A DNA stretch of 36,089 nucleotides, taken from Clostridiales bacterium. GTDB taxonomy: Bacteria > Bacillota > Clostridia > HGM11327. A program made the translations under genes and the position numbers. Where the stretch lies: NCBI GenBank assembly GCA_015056385.1, contig SVGI01000012.1, positions 1-36,089 on the forward strand, in the 5' to 3' direction. Shown piece by piece: positions 27,519-36,089 of this stretch. The notes under the pieces were generated by a model. That model did no database searches and was not told the DNA's origin. It worked only from the letters and a program-made list of their open reading frames with translations. Position 1 is the stretch's first letter. Each line of letters starts with the position of its first letter.

Positions 27519-29696
27519 ATGATTTGCAAAAAATGCAATACAGATAATAATGATAAATTTACATACTGCTATAACTGCGGAGCCTCTCTTGACCCTAACG
27601 CCAAGGATGACGCCTTTGCCCCGGATATGAGTGAGGATTTTGCCGCATACGATTCCGAAAGGATAAAGCAGATTCTCAATAAAAAGGCAAGCTCTTCCGA
27701 AAAGAAGCAGCAAACAGATTACAACGTATTGCTGGAAATGACGTTGGCATCATCAAAGTCCGTTTCACCTGTAAGCGAGCCCATAGCAGATAACGGTGAA
27801 GACAATATTCCCGATACCAAAGCCGTAAATGAGGATAACGTATCTGACAGCTACGGCCTTGAACAGACTATGGTACCTACGGATGATGAAATAACATCTA
27901 TTTTTGCCCAAAGAAGCAACGATGCTGTACAGGCAGAGGATAACGTATTAAATGAAGAGGATTATATTCCTGCCGACATAAGAAAGAAAAACCGTGCTAC
28001 TGTCTCAAGCGAATCAGAGGTAGATAAAAAGCTTAATAAATTTGCCAAAATACTTGCAGCATCTGCATCAAGCTCAGATGGCAGCGCTGAAAGGAAAACA
28101 GATACCGACGCAGAAGCTGATGACTTTTTTTCACAGACCGCGATAAACAGTCTTGAAAATAACGCAGAAAACAATACAATATTCAATGCTGCCGCAGTAG
28201 AAAGCGTGGCAAAGGCCAAAAAGCGTAATTCCGAAGGCGCAAACGACGCTTCATATAACACTGGCTACAACACCTTTGACGATGACCTTAAAACTCTTTC
28301 CGAGGGCGTTAATTACAGAAAAACCACGTCCGTACCCTTCTCCGGCCGTTCAAAGAAGAAAAAACCGGCCGTAAAAAAGGCAAAGGCACCCAAAGATGGC
28401 GAAAAGAAAAACAAGCAGACCCTCTACCGCATTATTGCTATATTGGTGCTTGTGCTTATTGCAATAGGCCTGTTCTTTACTGTAAGAGGAATAGTTAACA
28501 GTATATCCACGCCTGACCCCACACCCTCTGTTACACCCGATACTACACCTAACGTACCGGGAGATATTTCGTTTACAGTAACAGACGGCACAGAAACTGT
28601 CGACGGCTTCAAGAAGTACTCCTTCCACATAACAACCAACGCAAACAAGGTTATTGTATTGGGTGAGGAACACATACCCGATATAAACGATTCAATAGTT
28701 CTTTCATTTGATGAGAGAGTTCTTTATGATTTCTTCTACGAGGATAGCGCAGTTTACGGGGATCCACTCGACATAAGCCTTGAATTCAAGGCTGTTCTGG
28801 AGGGTGCAGACGACTACGTTACAACCAAGAGTCTCACCGTAAATGCCAAGTACGTATCCGTAACAGATATTACCCCCTCTGTTGACTCTGTTTTTGAAAC
28901 TGCTGCCAACAATGTGGAAATCAGCTTTACAACAGTGCCCGGTGCTTCTGTTGTGATAGATTCACAGGATCTTTCCGAATACGTTGACGCAGAGGGTCAT
29001 TTCTCCGCAACACTTTCCGTACCCAGCGAAACAAAGCTTTTCTTCGTTACTGTTTCCGCAGAAAAGCATCGTCCCGTATCCTTTGAAATAAACGTTCACA
29101 GAGATATGGCAAGATATTTCACCTGCGACCAGGTAACACCTGTAAAGGCAGATAAAAAGGAAGTCGTTACACTTACAGGTACTGTTTCACCCGGAAGCAC
29201 AATAACGGTTTCTGACTATATTACAGTAACCTCACCTGCACAAATTACAGAAGCAGGAACGTATACTATGCAGCTTCTTATGCCTAAGTTCGGCTACGTT
29301 GCATTTACTATCACAGCAACACTTAACGGCGAATCTACAAGCATAGATATTGTTGCTGACAATATGCAGGATTGGTCCTACTACTCACGTACATGCTGGG
29401 CATTTACCGCAACCGAGTACGACAACGTTCTCGCAAACGATTCATACCGCAGAGGTCAGAGATACGTATTTGACGCAACCATTACCTCCCTTAAGAAGGA
29501 AGCAGACAGATATACCGCCCTTGTAAGCTTCAAGGGTAAGGACGGTAAGTCAAGAATATGTAACGTTCAGATTATGACCACAGATGAGCTTCGTTTCGTA
29601 GTTGGGGATAGCGTTAAAATCTACGGCAACAGATACGGAATTACAGATTCACATCCTACGTTCTATACAAACGCACCTTATATGTATAAAAACTGA
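27519..29696 (+). CDS. large zinc-ribbon protein, single TM, with extracytoplasmic beta-rich (Ig-like) region
   Basis: MICKKCNTDNNDKFTYCYNCGASLDP; long acidic/low-complexity cytoplasmic linker; TM IIAILVLVLIAIGLFFTV; beta-rich C-terminal half. Confidence 0.8.
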   Translation: MICKKCNTDNNDKFTYCYNCGASLDPNAKDDAFAPDMSEDFAAYDSERIKQILNKKASSSEKKQQTDYNVLLEMTLASSKSVSPVSEPIADNGEDNIPDTKAVNEDNVSDSYGLEQTMVPTDDEITSIFAQRSNDAVQAEDNVLNEEDYIPADIRKKNRATVSSESEVDKKLNKFAKILAASASSSDGSAERKTDTDAEADDFFSQTAINSLENNAENNTIFNAAAVESVAKAKKRNSEGANDASYNTGYNTFDDDLKTLSEGVNYRKTTSVPFSGRSKKKKPAVKKAKAPKDGEKKNKQTLYRIIAILVLVLIAIGLFFTVRGIVNSISTPDPTPSVTPDTTPNVPGDISFTVTDGTETVDGFKKYSFHITTNANKVIVLGEEHIPDINDSIVLSFDERVLYDFFYEDSAVYGDPLDISLEFKAVLEGADDYVTTKSLTVNAKYVSVTDITPSVDSVFETAANNVEISFTTVPGASVVIDSQDLSEYVDAEGHFSATLSVPSETKLFFVTVSAEKHRPVSFEINVHRDMARYFTCDQVTPVKADKKEVVTLTGTVSPGSTITVSDYITVTSPAQITEAGTYTMQLLMPKFGYVAFTITATLNGESTSIDIVADNMQDWSYYSRTCWAFTATEYDNVLANDSYRRGQRYVFDATITSLKKEADRYTALVSFKGKDGKSRICNVQIMTTDELRFVVGDSVKIYGNRYGITDSHPTFYTNAPYMYKN

Positions 29697-29716
29697 TAAC
29701 ATAGTTTACAGCATTA

Positions 29717-29749
29717 AAGCCAAGCCGCATAAGAAGCTTGGCTTTTTTT
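29717..29749 (+). terminator. rho-independent terminator
   Basis: AAGCCAAGC CGCATAAGAA GCTTGGCTT TTTTTA. Confidence 0.9.
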
Positions 29750-29760
29750 ATATACCGAAA

Positions 29761-29781
29761 ACCACGCGACTATCGCGTGGT
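29761..29781. repeat. short palindrome / hairpin
   Basis: ACCACGCGA CTA TCGCGTGGT, perfect 9-bp stem. Confidence 0.8.
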
Positions 29782-29814
29782 TCAAAAGAGGTTAACCGAT
29801 GAAAATATAATAAA

Positions 29815-30100
29815 GGCCCCTTGGTTATGGCGAAGCCAATAACTGTGAAGGGGGCCGTCTTCGCGAAAGCGAAGACTGGGGGATTGTTTTAATGGGAATT
29901 GTGAAATTTCTTTTTTATGTTTTCTCCTTTTTATGTTAAAAACCTGCTCGTATTTTTTCAGAGCAGAATATTTTGGAAATATTATATGCCTTACGATTGC
30001 GAGGAGTTTTAAGTAGTACAATCCAATCCCTCCGTCTTTTTGCTTAAGGCAAAAATCCACCTCCCATTTTGGCAAAGCCAATAATTTTTACAAGGGAGGC
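29815..30100. repeat. MITE-like element with long imperfect inverted repeats
   Basis: Left arm 29815-~29887 GGCCCCTTGGTTATGGCGAAGCCAATAACTGTGAAGGGGGCCGTCTTCGCGAAAGCGAAGACTGGGGGATTG; reverse complement of right arm ~30019-30100 GCCTCCCTTGTAAAAATTATTGGCTTTGCCAAAATGGGAGGTGGATTTTTGCCTTAAGCAAAAAGACGGAGGGATTGG. Confidence 0.6.
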
Positions 30101-30218
30101 ATACAATACATAAAATCCATTTATGGGTAGTAAGTAATAAATGCATGGCTGGCAGGCCAATAATAAACGCACTTGTGCGTTGCCAGTAGTGATTAGGGCT
30201 ATGCCCGAAAATGAAAAA

Positions 30219-30279
30219 CCACCCGCTATGCGGGTGGATATTTATTTATACGAAAAATCCACCCGTATAACAGGTGGAT
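30219..30279. repeat. pair of related hairpin repeats
   Basis: CCACCCGC TAT GCGGGTGG (30219-30237) and ATCCACCCG TATAA CAGGTGGAT (30257-30279). Confidence 0.8.
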
Positions 30280-30294
30280 GCTTAATCAAATAAA

Positions 30295-31236
30295 TTACGT
30301 CCCCTCTGTATTATCCGAAAACAGGCGTATAACTGAAATTTCCGGATAATTGAAGAGTCTGAGCTTAAACGTGCCGCTTGAAAATCCTGCGTTTACTACC
30401 ATATTTGTATCACCCTTTGTATATAAACCACGGTAATATTCGGGAAAAAATTCTTTTTCAGGAGAAAGAAGCCCTCCAACGCCGGGGATATATATTGCCC
30501 CGCCGTGCATATGTCCGCTTAAAACAAGGTCTGCCCCCCATTGAGCATAGGTATCCAAGTACACCGGAGTATGAGCAACAAGAACGTTGAGCTTATCCTT
30601 GTACCCATCATTTTCATAGGGCGCAGGAACAAGCTCTCTTAGCCTGTTCAGATTAAAGGGCTTATCCTTATCTATAATCTCCAGCTCTGCATCCCTGTAA
30701 TACATAAGAGGTACCACCGCACCGTGAATTACAACGTCATCATTTATTACCTCGCTTTTGTTGAAAAGTATATTTACACCTATCTCCTCAAGAGCGCTTA
30801 TATACGAATCATATATCTCTCGGTTACTTACGTTCTTTAATATAAGCTCGTGATTCCCTGCAACGTAATATACGGGATAATCTCTGCAAAGCGTTTTACA
30901 CAGCTCAATGAAAACCTCGCCGTTATCGTTTACGGAATTCAGCATATCCCCTGATGCAACGATAACATCAGGGTCTACCCTTTTTATTTTTCTCACAAGC
31001 AGTTTGTTGGAAAAGGCAAACACCTTGCTGTGCATATCAGATATCTGAAGTATTGTAAAGCCACTGTTTGCATTGGATATTTTTTCACTTGAAATATTAT
31101 AGTCTGAAATTCTTATATACTCATACTGGCACACAGAAAAAGCTGTTATTGCCGATATAAGCAGAAATATCAGCACCAACACCGAACTGAGAGAACGCCT
31201 TAAGCCTTTATTTTTACCCATTATTTTTCCTAACAT
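30295..31236 (-). CDS. metallophosphoesterase (YkuE-like), membrane-anchored
   Basis: TM near N-terminus; ILQISDMHSKVF, VASGDMLN, VAGNHELI, VLVAHTP, DLVLSGHMHGG. Confidence 0.9.
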   Translation of the reverse strand: MLGKIMGKNKGLRRSLSSVLVLIFLLISAITAFSVCQYEYIRISDYNISSEKISNANSGFTILQISDMHSKVFAFSNKLLVRKIKRVDPDVIVASGDMLNSVNDNGEVFIELCKTLCRDYPVYYVAGNHELILKNVSNREIYDSYISALEEIGVNILFNKSEVINDDVVIHGAVVPLMYYRDAELEIIDKDKPFNLNRLRELVPAPYENDGYKDKLNVLVAHTPVYLDTYAQWGADLVLSGHMHGGAIYIPGVGGLLSPEKEFFPEYYRGLYTKGDTNMVVNAGFSSGTFKLRLFNYPEISVIRLFSDNTEGT

Positions 31237-31362
31237 ATACTTTCTAACAGGATATTACAGAGATTCTAACACAATACACCTCTTTTTTCAATAATATACA
31301 AATATGCAAAAAGGATGAGAAAATACTTCTCATCCTTTACATCCAACAGATTTATCACATAA

Positions 31363-32037
31363 TCAATCATCACAGCAGCAGCATCCACCACCAAATGTTT
31401 CGGGGAACAGCGGAAGTGAAAAGAACGCATCGCAGGTGCTGTCTGAAAAATTATCGCAGGGAGGAATTTCGCAGTAACCGTATGCAGGAACAAGAAGCTC
31501 TACAACTGCAACAACCTTAAGAATTATTGATACGCAAACATCGGCGTTAAGAATTGCAGTAGTGGGGCCTGTGATAATAACGTTACCGGATATACCCATT
31601 ACTCCTACAACGGCTTCAATTTCATAAGGAATTATTGATGCATCGGGTACATAAAGCACAACATCCTTATGTACTGTAAATGTTGCGGGAACTGTAATTT
31701 CTGTGTTTGTAGCATCGCTTAATACCACCTGTACAGGAATGGATACGTCTGCCTGTACTCTTGAAAAATTGCATCTGTCAGGTATTCTTGTTATGGTGAG
31801 ATTTGAAAGTGTACCTGTTGCCGTAGTATTTCTGAGCCCTATAAACGTGTAGGTTGTAGCATCAGAGATACCGTCTAAAACTATTGTTTCCCCTGTTAAG
31901 GATTCCTGCTGAAGACAGGAGTCGAAAACCTTGTTTACCTGAATACATACCTTCTCCGTAATACAGTGAAGGGATTCGTAATCAGCCTGACCGGGGCAAC
32001 GTTCATTACCTCTGTTTCTGTATGTGTAAAATGACAT
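31363..32037 (-). CDS. Cys-containing coat-like protein of unknown function (possible spore-coat association)
   Basis: 224 aa, beta-rich, C-terminus FGGGCCCCDD, SD GGAGGAG; next to a GerMN gene. Family assignment by appearance only. Confidence 0.55.
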   Translation of the reverse strand: MSFYTYRNRGNERCPGQADYESLHCITEKVCIQVNKVFDSCLQQESLTGETIVLDGISDATTYTFIGLRNTTATGTLSNLTITRIPDRCNFSRVQADVSIPVQVVLSDATNTEITVPATFTVHKDVVLYVPDASIIPYEIEAVVGVMGISGNVIITGPTTAILNADVCVSIILKVVAVVELLVPAYGYCEIPPCDNFSDSTCDAFFSLPLFPETFGGGCCCCDD

Positions 32038-32223
32038 ATTAATACTCCTCCGATAAATTTATTCACCGCCAATGAATATCGGCTGTGTTTCATTAGCATA
32101 ATATTCCGTACCGCCGGGTTTTGACAGTAATAATACGCTGTTTTCAAAAATATAATCTCAAAGAGAATAATGATAAATTACCCAAGAAATATGCTCACTA
32201 CAATATATATAAAGGAGAAAAAT

Positions 32224-33306
32224 ATGGACACAGAAAGTAATTCTATACGTTCAAGCAATACCGCATCCGGACATATTGTTCCTGTTCTGGAAAATAACGG
32301 TATGCTGTTTTTATATAACGGCAGCGAAAGGATACGTCTAAAAAACAATATACAGCGTATAAGCATGTCCAGGGACAAAAGCTCAAATATGCATTTTCTT
32401 GCCCTTACCAATCAAAACAAGCTTGTATATATATGTACACACGAAAACGGAAAGGTGTTTTGTGAACGTGTTATTCTTGTCTTATCGTCAAATCAGCGTT
32501 GTCCCTACTTTATATCGGGGCAGGGGTATAACGACGTATTTATAACCTTTTGTATTGAATCAAGTACAAAGCCTATGAAAATATTCAGCTATAAATACAA
32601 TTCAGGCGCATGGCGCCAGGTGCCCGTGCTTACGTTAGGCGACGGGCAAGCCATAATGGTATCAAGCAACCTGGATAAAAACGACCGTATGACATATTGC
32701 ATACACGACGTAAAAACAAACAGGCTTCTTCTCTATTCTCTTGATAACGACGTATGGAGCATTATAGGGCAAATACAGGGAAATAATGATTATCTGCACT
32801 CCGAAAATATACACGTGGAAAAGGGAGATAAGGGGTATCTTCTTTTATATTCAAAGGGAAATATAAACGTAAAGGAATGCTTTTCAAGGTACGAAAGCAA
32901 TACTGACATAATTAATTTTTCAGCGGATGAATCAGATTTTTCAGTTGCAGAAAAGCCCCTTACGCCAATCAGCATTCAGGAAAACAATGCGCAGATAAGC
33001 ATTTCAGAAAACGAGAATCTGCAAAAGCAAATAGATAAATTATCAAGGGATATTGAAGGGCTTTCATCAGAGGTAAACGGGCTTAGTATTCAACAAGGAA
33101 ATAAAGCATTTGAATCAGAGCTGCAGAGAATATCAAAGGAGGTAAGCAAGCAATATAAGCTGAGCGTTGATATTCGGGATAAAATAAAGCAGCACGAGCA
33201 GCAAATTCTGAAGGCAAACATACACGTAAGCGAGCTTGAAAACAGGCTTTCGGCTCTTTGTAATACCGTACAAAACAACGATAATAATAATAAAGGAGGA
33301 ATATAA
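32224..33306 (+). CDS. hypothetical protein: beta-repeat-like N-terminal part plus C-terminal coiled coil
   Basis: ATG 32224 after AAAGGAG (track start 32170 lacks an SD). Repeated short beta patterns; C-terminus LQKQIDKLSRDIEGLSSEVNGLS...KQHEQQILKANIHVSELENRLSALCNTV is heptad-rich. Confidence 0.7.
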   Translation: MDTESNSIRSSNTASGHIVPVLENNGMLFLYNGSERIRLKNNIQRISMSRDKSSNMHFLALTNQNKLVYICTHENGKVFCERVILVLSSNQRCPYFISGQGYNDVFITFCIESSTKPMKIFSYKYNSGAWRQVPVLTLGDGQAIMVSSNLDKNDRMTYCIHDVKTNRLLLYSLDNDVWSIIGQIQGNNDYLHSENIHVEKGDKGYLLLYSKGNINVKECFSRYESNTDIINFSADESDFSVAEKPLTPISIQENNAQISISENENLQKQIDKLSRDIEGLSSEVNGLSIQQGNKAFESELQRISKEVSKQYKLSVDIRDKIKQHEQQILKANIHVSELENRLSALCNTVQNNDNNNKGGI

Positions 33307-34305
33307 ATGAAAAAGATACGCATCAAAAAATTAAGAGCAGTAATATGTATTTTTTTACTTTCCGCGCTTATATTTACGGGATGCTCTCAACAACCCACTC
33401 CAACCGGTGAGGCTATTACGCCGCCAACGGATACGCCTGCAGGTGTAATCACCACACCACAGACAGAAAGCGAGGTAACCGTATATTACGCAGACAGCAA
33501 CTCCTACATAGTACCTGTTTCAACAAAAATAAAGTGGACAGAGGGGCTTGCCCACGCAGTAATTAAGGCTATGATGAACTCCCCCGAGCAAAAGCAGCAG
33601 CTTATAACCATGGGACTTCAATCTCTTATTCCGTCCAAGGTAACCCTTAACGGGCTTGACGTACACGACGGGCTTGCAAGAGTAGATTTTTCCATTAACG
33701 ACGCTGTTTTCGACAGTGTTATTGCAGAGGAAAACTTTGTGCATGGCGTTGTTCTTGCCCTTACCGCCCTTCCCACAGTAGATGAGGTACAGCTTATGTT
33801 TGATTCCTCAGTTATAGATGAGTTGCCTATGGGAACACGCGTTGGAGAGCCCTTATCCGCCCCGAAAATCAATTTGGAGGATACAGGTGTGGAAATAGCT
33901 GAAGATAACGCTGTTTCGGTATTTTACTACACATATTCAAGCACAAACTATGAATATATGGTACCAATCACACGTTATATAGATAAAACCAATCCAGGTT
34001 GCGAGGATGCCATAAGAGAGCTTTTGAACGGACCCACTGAATTAAGCGGACTTTCGTTTACACTTCCAAGTGGATGCGAGCTTATAAGCGTTCAGATGAT
34101 CGGTGATACGGCGTGTCTCTTTTTCAACGACTGCTTTAACGATTTGAAGCTGGATACGTTAAGTGAGCGCGGAGTACTTCGTTCCATAACCCTTACCTGC
34201 GCACAGTTTGATAACGTAAAGCGTGTAAAAATATATGCAGGAGATAAGGAGTTTTCAGTTTCCGATGAGCTTGATTTTTCAACGGCAGGTAACGTAGGCA
34301 AATAA
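33307..34305 (+). CDS. GerMN domain lipoprotein (sporulation/germination type)
   Basis: Lipobox ALIFTGCSQQ; two GerMN-like segments (TVYYADSNSYIVPVSTKI...; SVFYYTYSSTNYEYMVPITRYI...). Confidence 0.85.
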   Translation: MKKIRIKKLRAVICIFLLSALIFTGCSQQPTPTGEAITPPTDTPAGVITTPQTESEVTVYYADSNSYIVPVSTKIKWTEGLAHAVIKAMMNSPEQKQQLITMGLQSLIPSKVTLNGLDVHDGLARVDFSINDAVFDSVIAEENFVHGVVLALTALPTVDEVQLMFDSSVIDELPMGTRVGEPLSAPKINLEDTGVEIAEDNAVSVFYYTYSSTNYEYMVPITRYIDKTNPGCEDAIRELLNGPTELSGLSFTLPSGCELISVQMIGDTACLFFNDCFNDLKLDTLSERGVLRSITLTCAQFDNVKRVKIYAGDKEFSVSDELDFSTAGNVGK

Positions 34306-34324
34306 GAAACACAGTAAAAAATTC

Positions 34325-34356
34325 CAGGGGGACGTACAGCACGTACCCCCTATTTT
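34325..34356 (+). terminator. possible terminator after GerMN gene
   Basis: GGGGGACGT acagc ACGTACCCCC followed by TATTTTG; imperfect stem. Confidence 0.45.
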
Positions 34357-34427
34357 GCATAAAAATTTGACTATAAATAAACTTTTATATATAATAATCA
34401 TAATAAATACCAATGAGGTGCTTAAGC

Positions 34428-36089
34428 GTGAAACACGGATTTATTAAAGTTGCAGCAACCGCCCCGCAAATAAAGGTGGCAGACTGCCAATATAATGCCT
34501 CCTCCATAATTGCTAAAATAGGTGAGTTGGCAGAAAACGGGGCTAAGCTTATCGTTTTCCCCGAGCTTTGTATAACAGGCTCAACCTGTGGAGATTTGTT
34601 TTTTCAGCCTATCTTTATATCTTCTGCCTTGAAGGCATTGAACAGCATAGCTAAAGCCGCAAAAAATTATGACGCCGCAATTATAGTTGGGCTTCCCTTT
34701 GAGTATAATCAAAGCCTATATGACTGTGCCGCTGTCATCTCCGGCGGGAAAATACTTGGTATCGTGCCCAAAACAAGCGTCTTTGGTAATTCGTTCTCCG
34801 ATAAATCACGTTATTTTGCAAAAGCACCCGGCGATATGTGCTTCGTTGATATTGAAGGAGATATTGTTCCGTTCGGTACCAAGCAGGTATTTAAGTGTAA
34901 ATCCCTGCCTAACTTTGTATTTGGCGTAGAAATCGGTGAGGATATGTACAGCCTATCCCCTGTGTCTGCAAGGCATGCAGAGGCAGGCGCTACGGTAATT
35001 GCAAATATTTCCGCTGAATGTGAATTGGTATCAAAGGAGGCTTACAGGCGCAATTTCATCAATGCACAGGCCTCAAGGCTTAAGTGCGCATATATTTTCG
35101 CAAATGCAGGCGAGGGAGAATCCACAACAGACTGCGTATATTCAGGCCACTGTATAATATCGGAAAACGGACACATCATAGGCGAAGGCAAGCCCTTTAG
35201 CGGCGCATGCGCAGTTTCCGAGGCAGACGTTGACAGGCTTGTATTTGAAAGAAGAAGTATTGCCGATTTTGCACAGCACAGAGCAGATTATATCGTAACA
35301 GAATTCGATATTTCAGTATCACAAACAAATCTTACAAGGCGTTTCAGTACACATCCGTTCATACCCGAGGATGAAGCGTTGCGAGGTGAAAGATGTGAGC
35401 AAATCCTTGTAATGCAGGCCTCCGGCCTAAAAAAACGCTGGGAGCATACACACGCTCAAAGCCTTGTTTTAGGTATATCAGGGGGATTGGATTCATCCTT
35501 AGCTCTTCTTGTATGCTGCCGCGCCGCAGACATGCTCTCGAAGCCAAGAACAGATATTATCGCAGTAACAATGCCCGGATTAGGTACAACGGGGCGCACA
35601 AAAAACAATGCCGTATTGCTTTGTAAAAGGCTTGGTGTAACACTTAAGTCTATAAGCATAACGAATATGGTTAAAACCCATTTTGCCGATATTTCCCATA
35701 GTGAAAATACCTTTGATACAACGTATGAAAACGCCCAGGCAAGATCACGTACCCTTGTGCTTATGGATCTTGCAAACAAATACAACGGCCTTGTTATAGG
35801 AACGGGCGACCTTTCAGAATTGGCATTAGGCTGGGCAACCTACAACGGAGACCATATGTCTATGTACGGAGTAAATGCCTCCATACCGAAAACTCTCCTT
35901 AAACATATGATCGCAAACTATTCAGGCAGATGTAATGATAGAGAGCTTTCCGCCGTGCTTGAGGATATTCTCGCAACACCTGTAAGCCCCGAGCTTCTCC
36001 CTGCAGATAACGGACAAATTGCGCAGAAAACCGAGGACCTTGTTGGACCCTACGAGCTTCACGACTTTTTCCTTTATCATATGATCAGG
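34428..36089 (+). CDS. nadE: NAD(+) synthase, glutamine-hydrolysing (3' end outside the window)
   Basis: GTG start; FIKVAATAPQIKVADCQYN nitrilase-type amidohydrolase domain (FPELCITGSTCGDLF) and synthetase domain LGISGGLDSSLALLV, GTGDLSELALGWATYNGDHMSMYGVNAS. Confidence 0.93.
   Translation, partial: MKHGFIKVAATAPQIKVADCQYNASSIIAKIGELAENGAKLIVFPELCITGSTCGDLFFQPIFISSALKALNSIAKAAKNYDAAIIVGLPFEYNQSLYDCAAVISGGKILGIVPKTSVFGNSFSDKSRYFAKAPGDMCFVDIEGDIVPFGTKQVFKCKSLPNFVFGVEIGEDMYSLSPVSARHAEAGATVIANISAECELVSKEAYRRNFINAQASRLKCAYIFANAGEGESTTDCVYSGHCIISENGHIIGEGKPFSGACAVSEADVDRLVFERRSIADFAQHRADYIVTEFDISVSQTNLTRRFSTHPFIPEDEALRGERCEQILVMQASGLKKRWEHTHAQSLVLGISGGLDSSLALLVCCRAADMLSKPRTDIIAVTMPGLGTTGRTKNNAVLLCKRLGVTLKSISITNMVKTHFADISHSENTFDTTYENAQARSRTLVLMDLANKYNGLVIGTGDLSELALGWATYNGDHMSMYGVNASIPKTLLKHMIANYSGRCNDRELSAVLEDILATPVSPELLPADNGQIAQKTEDLVGPYELHDFFLYHMIR

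Noticed and set aside
29815-30100. Autonomous insertion sequence
   Set aside because: No ORF or transposase motif inside; at most a non-autonomous element.
29755-30283. Possible CRISPR array
   Set aside because: Hairpins differ in sequence and spacing, with no regular repeat/spacer unit and no cas genes.

Overview
This 36 kb window looks chromosomal and comes from a low-to-mid GC Clostridia-like Firmicute (Oscillospiraceae-like; taxon inferred from gene content only). Most of it is housekeeping: paaK (partial)-iorB-iorA; a polysaccharide deacetylase and an SSB-like OB protein; cysK, an aldehyde dehydrogenase, a phosphoglucomutase and glpP; a T-box(Phe)-pheS-pheT unit; a divergent DUF3343 / class V aminotransferase pair; the conserved Firmicute block def-fmt-rsmB-rlmN-prpC-prkC-rsgA-rpe; rpmB; sporulation-flavoured genes (GerMN lipoprotein, Cys-rich coat-like protein); and nadE (partial). 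The most unusual parts are: (1) a visibly AT-richer accessory stretch (~9.4-11.2 kb) between glpP and pheS. It has a strong promoter, a 98-nt two-tier hairpin starting at the predicted TSS, and mutually exclusive 13-bp and 10-bp (terminator) hairpins, ahead of two zinc-ribbon membrane proteins; (2) a self-contained 24-aa, net +9 micro-ORF (MGKGKTKKVNIVITSTIRVRIRRR) with its own promoter, Shine-Dalgarno and terminator; (3) an RsmB-like protein in the canonical rsmB locus that has lost the SAM-binding motif and both conserved cysteines and carries a ~240-aa basic low-complexity N-terminus; (4) a ~290-bp MITE-like inverted-repeat element embedded in a cluster of short hairpin repeats at 29.75-30.28 kb. 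No CRISPR array, rRNA or tRNA gene was recognised.
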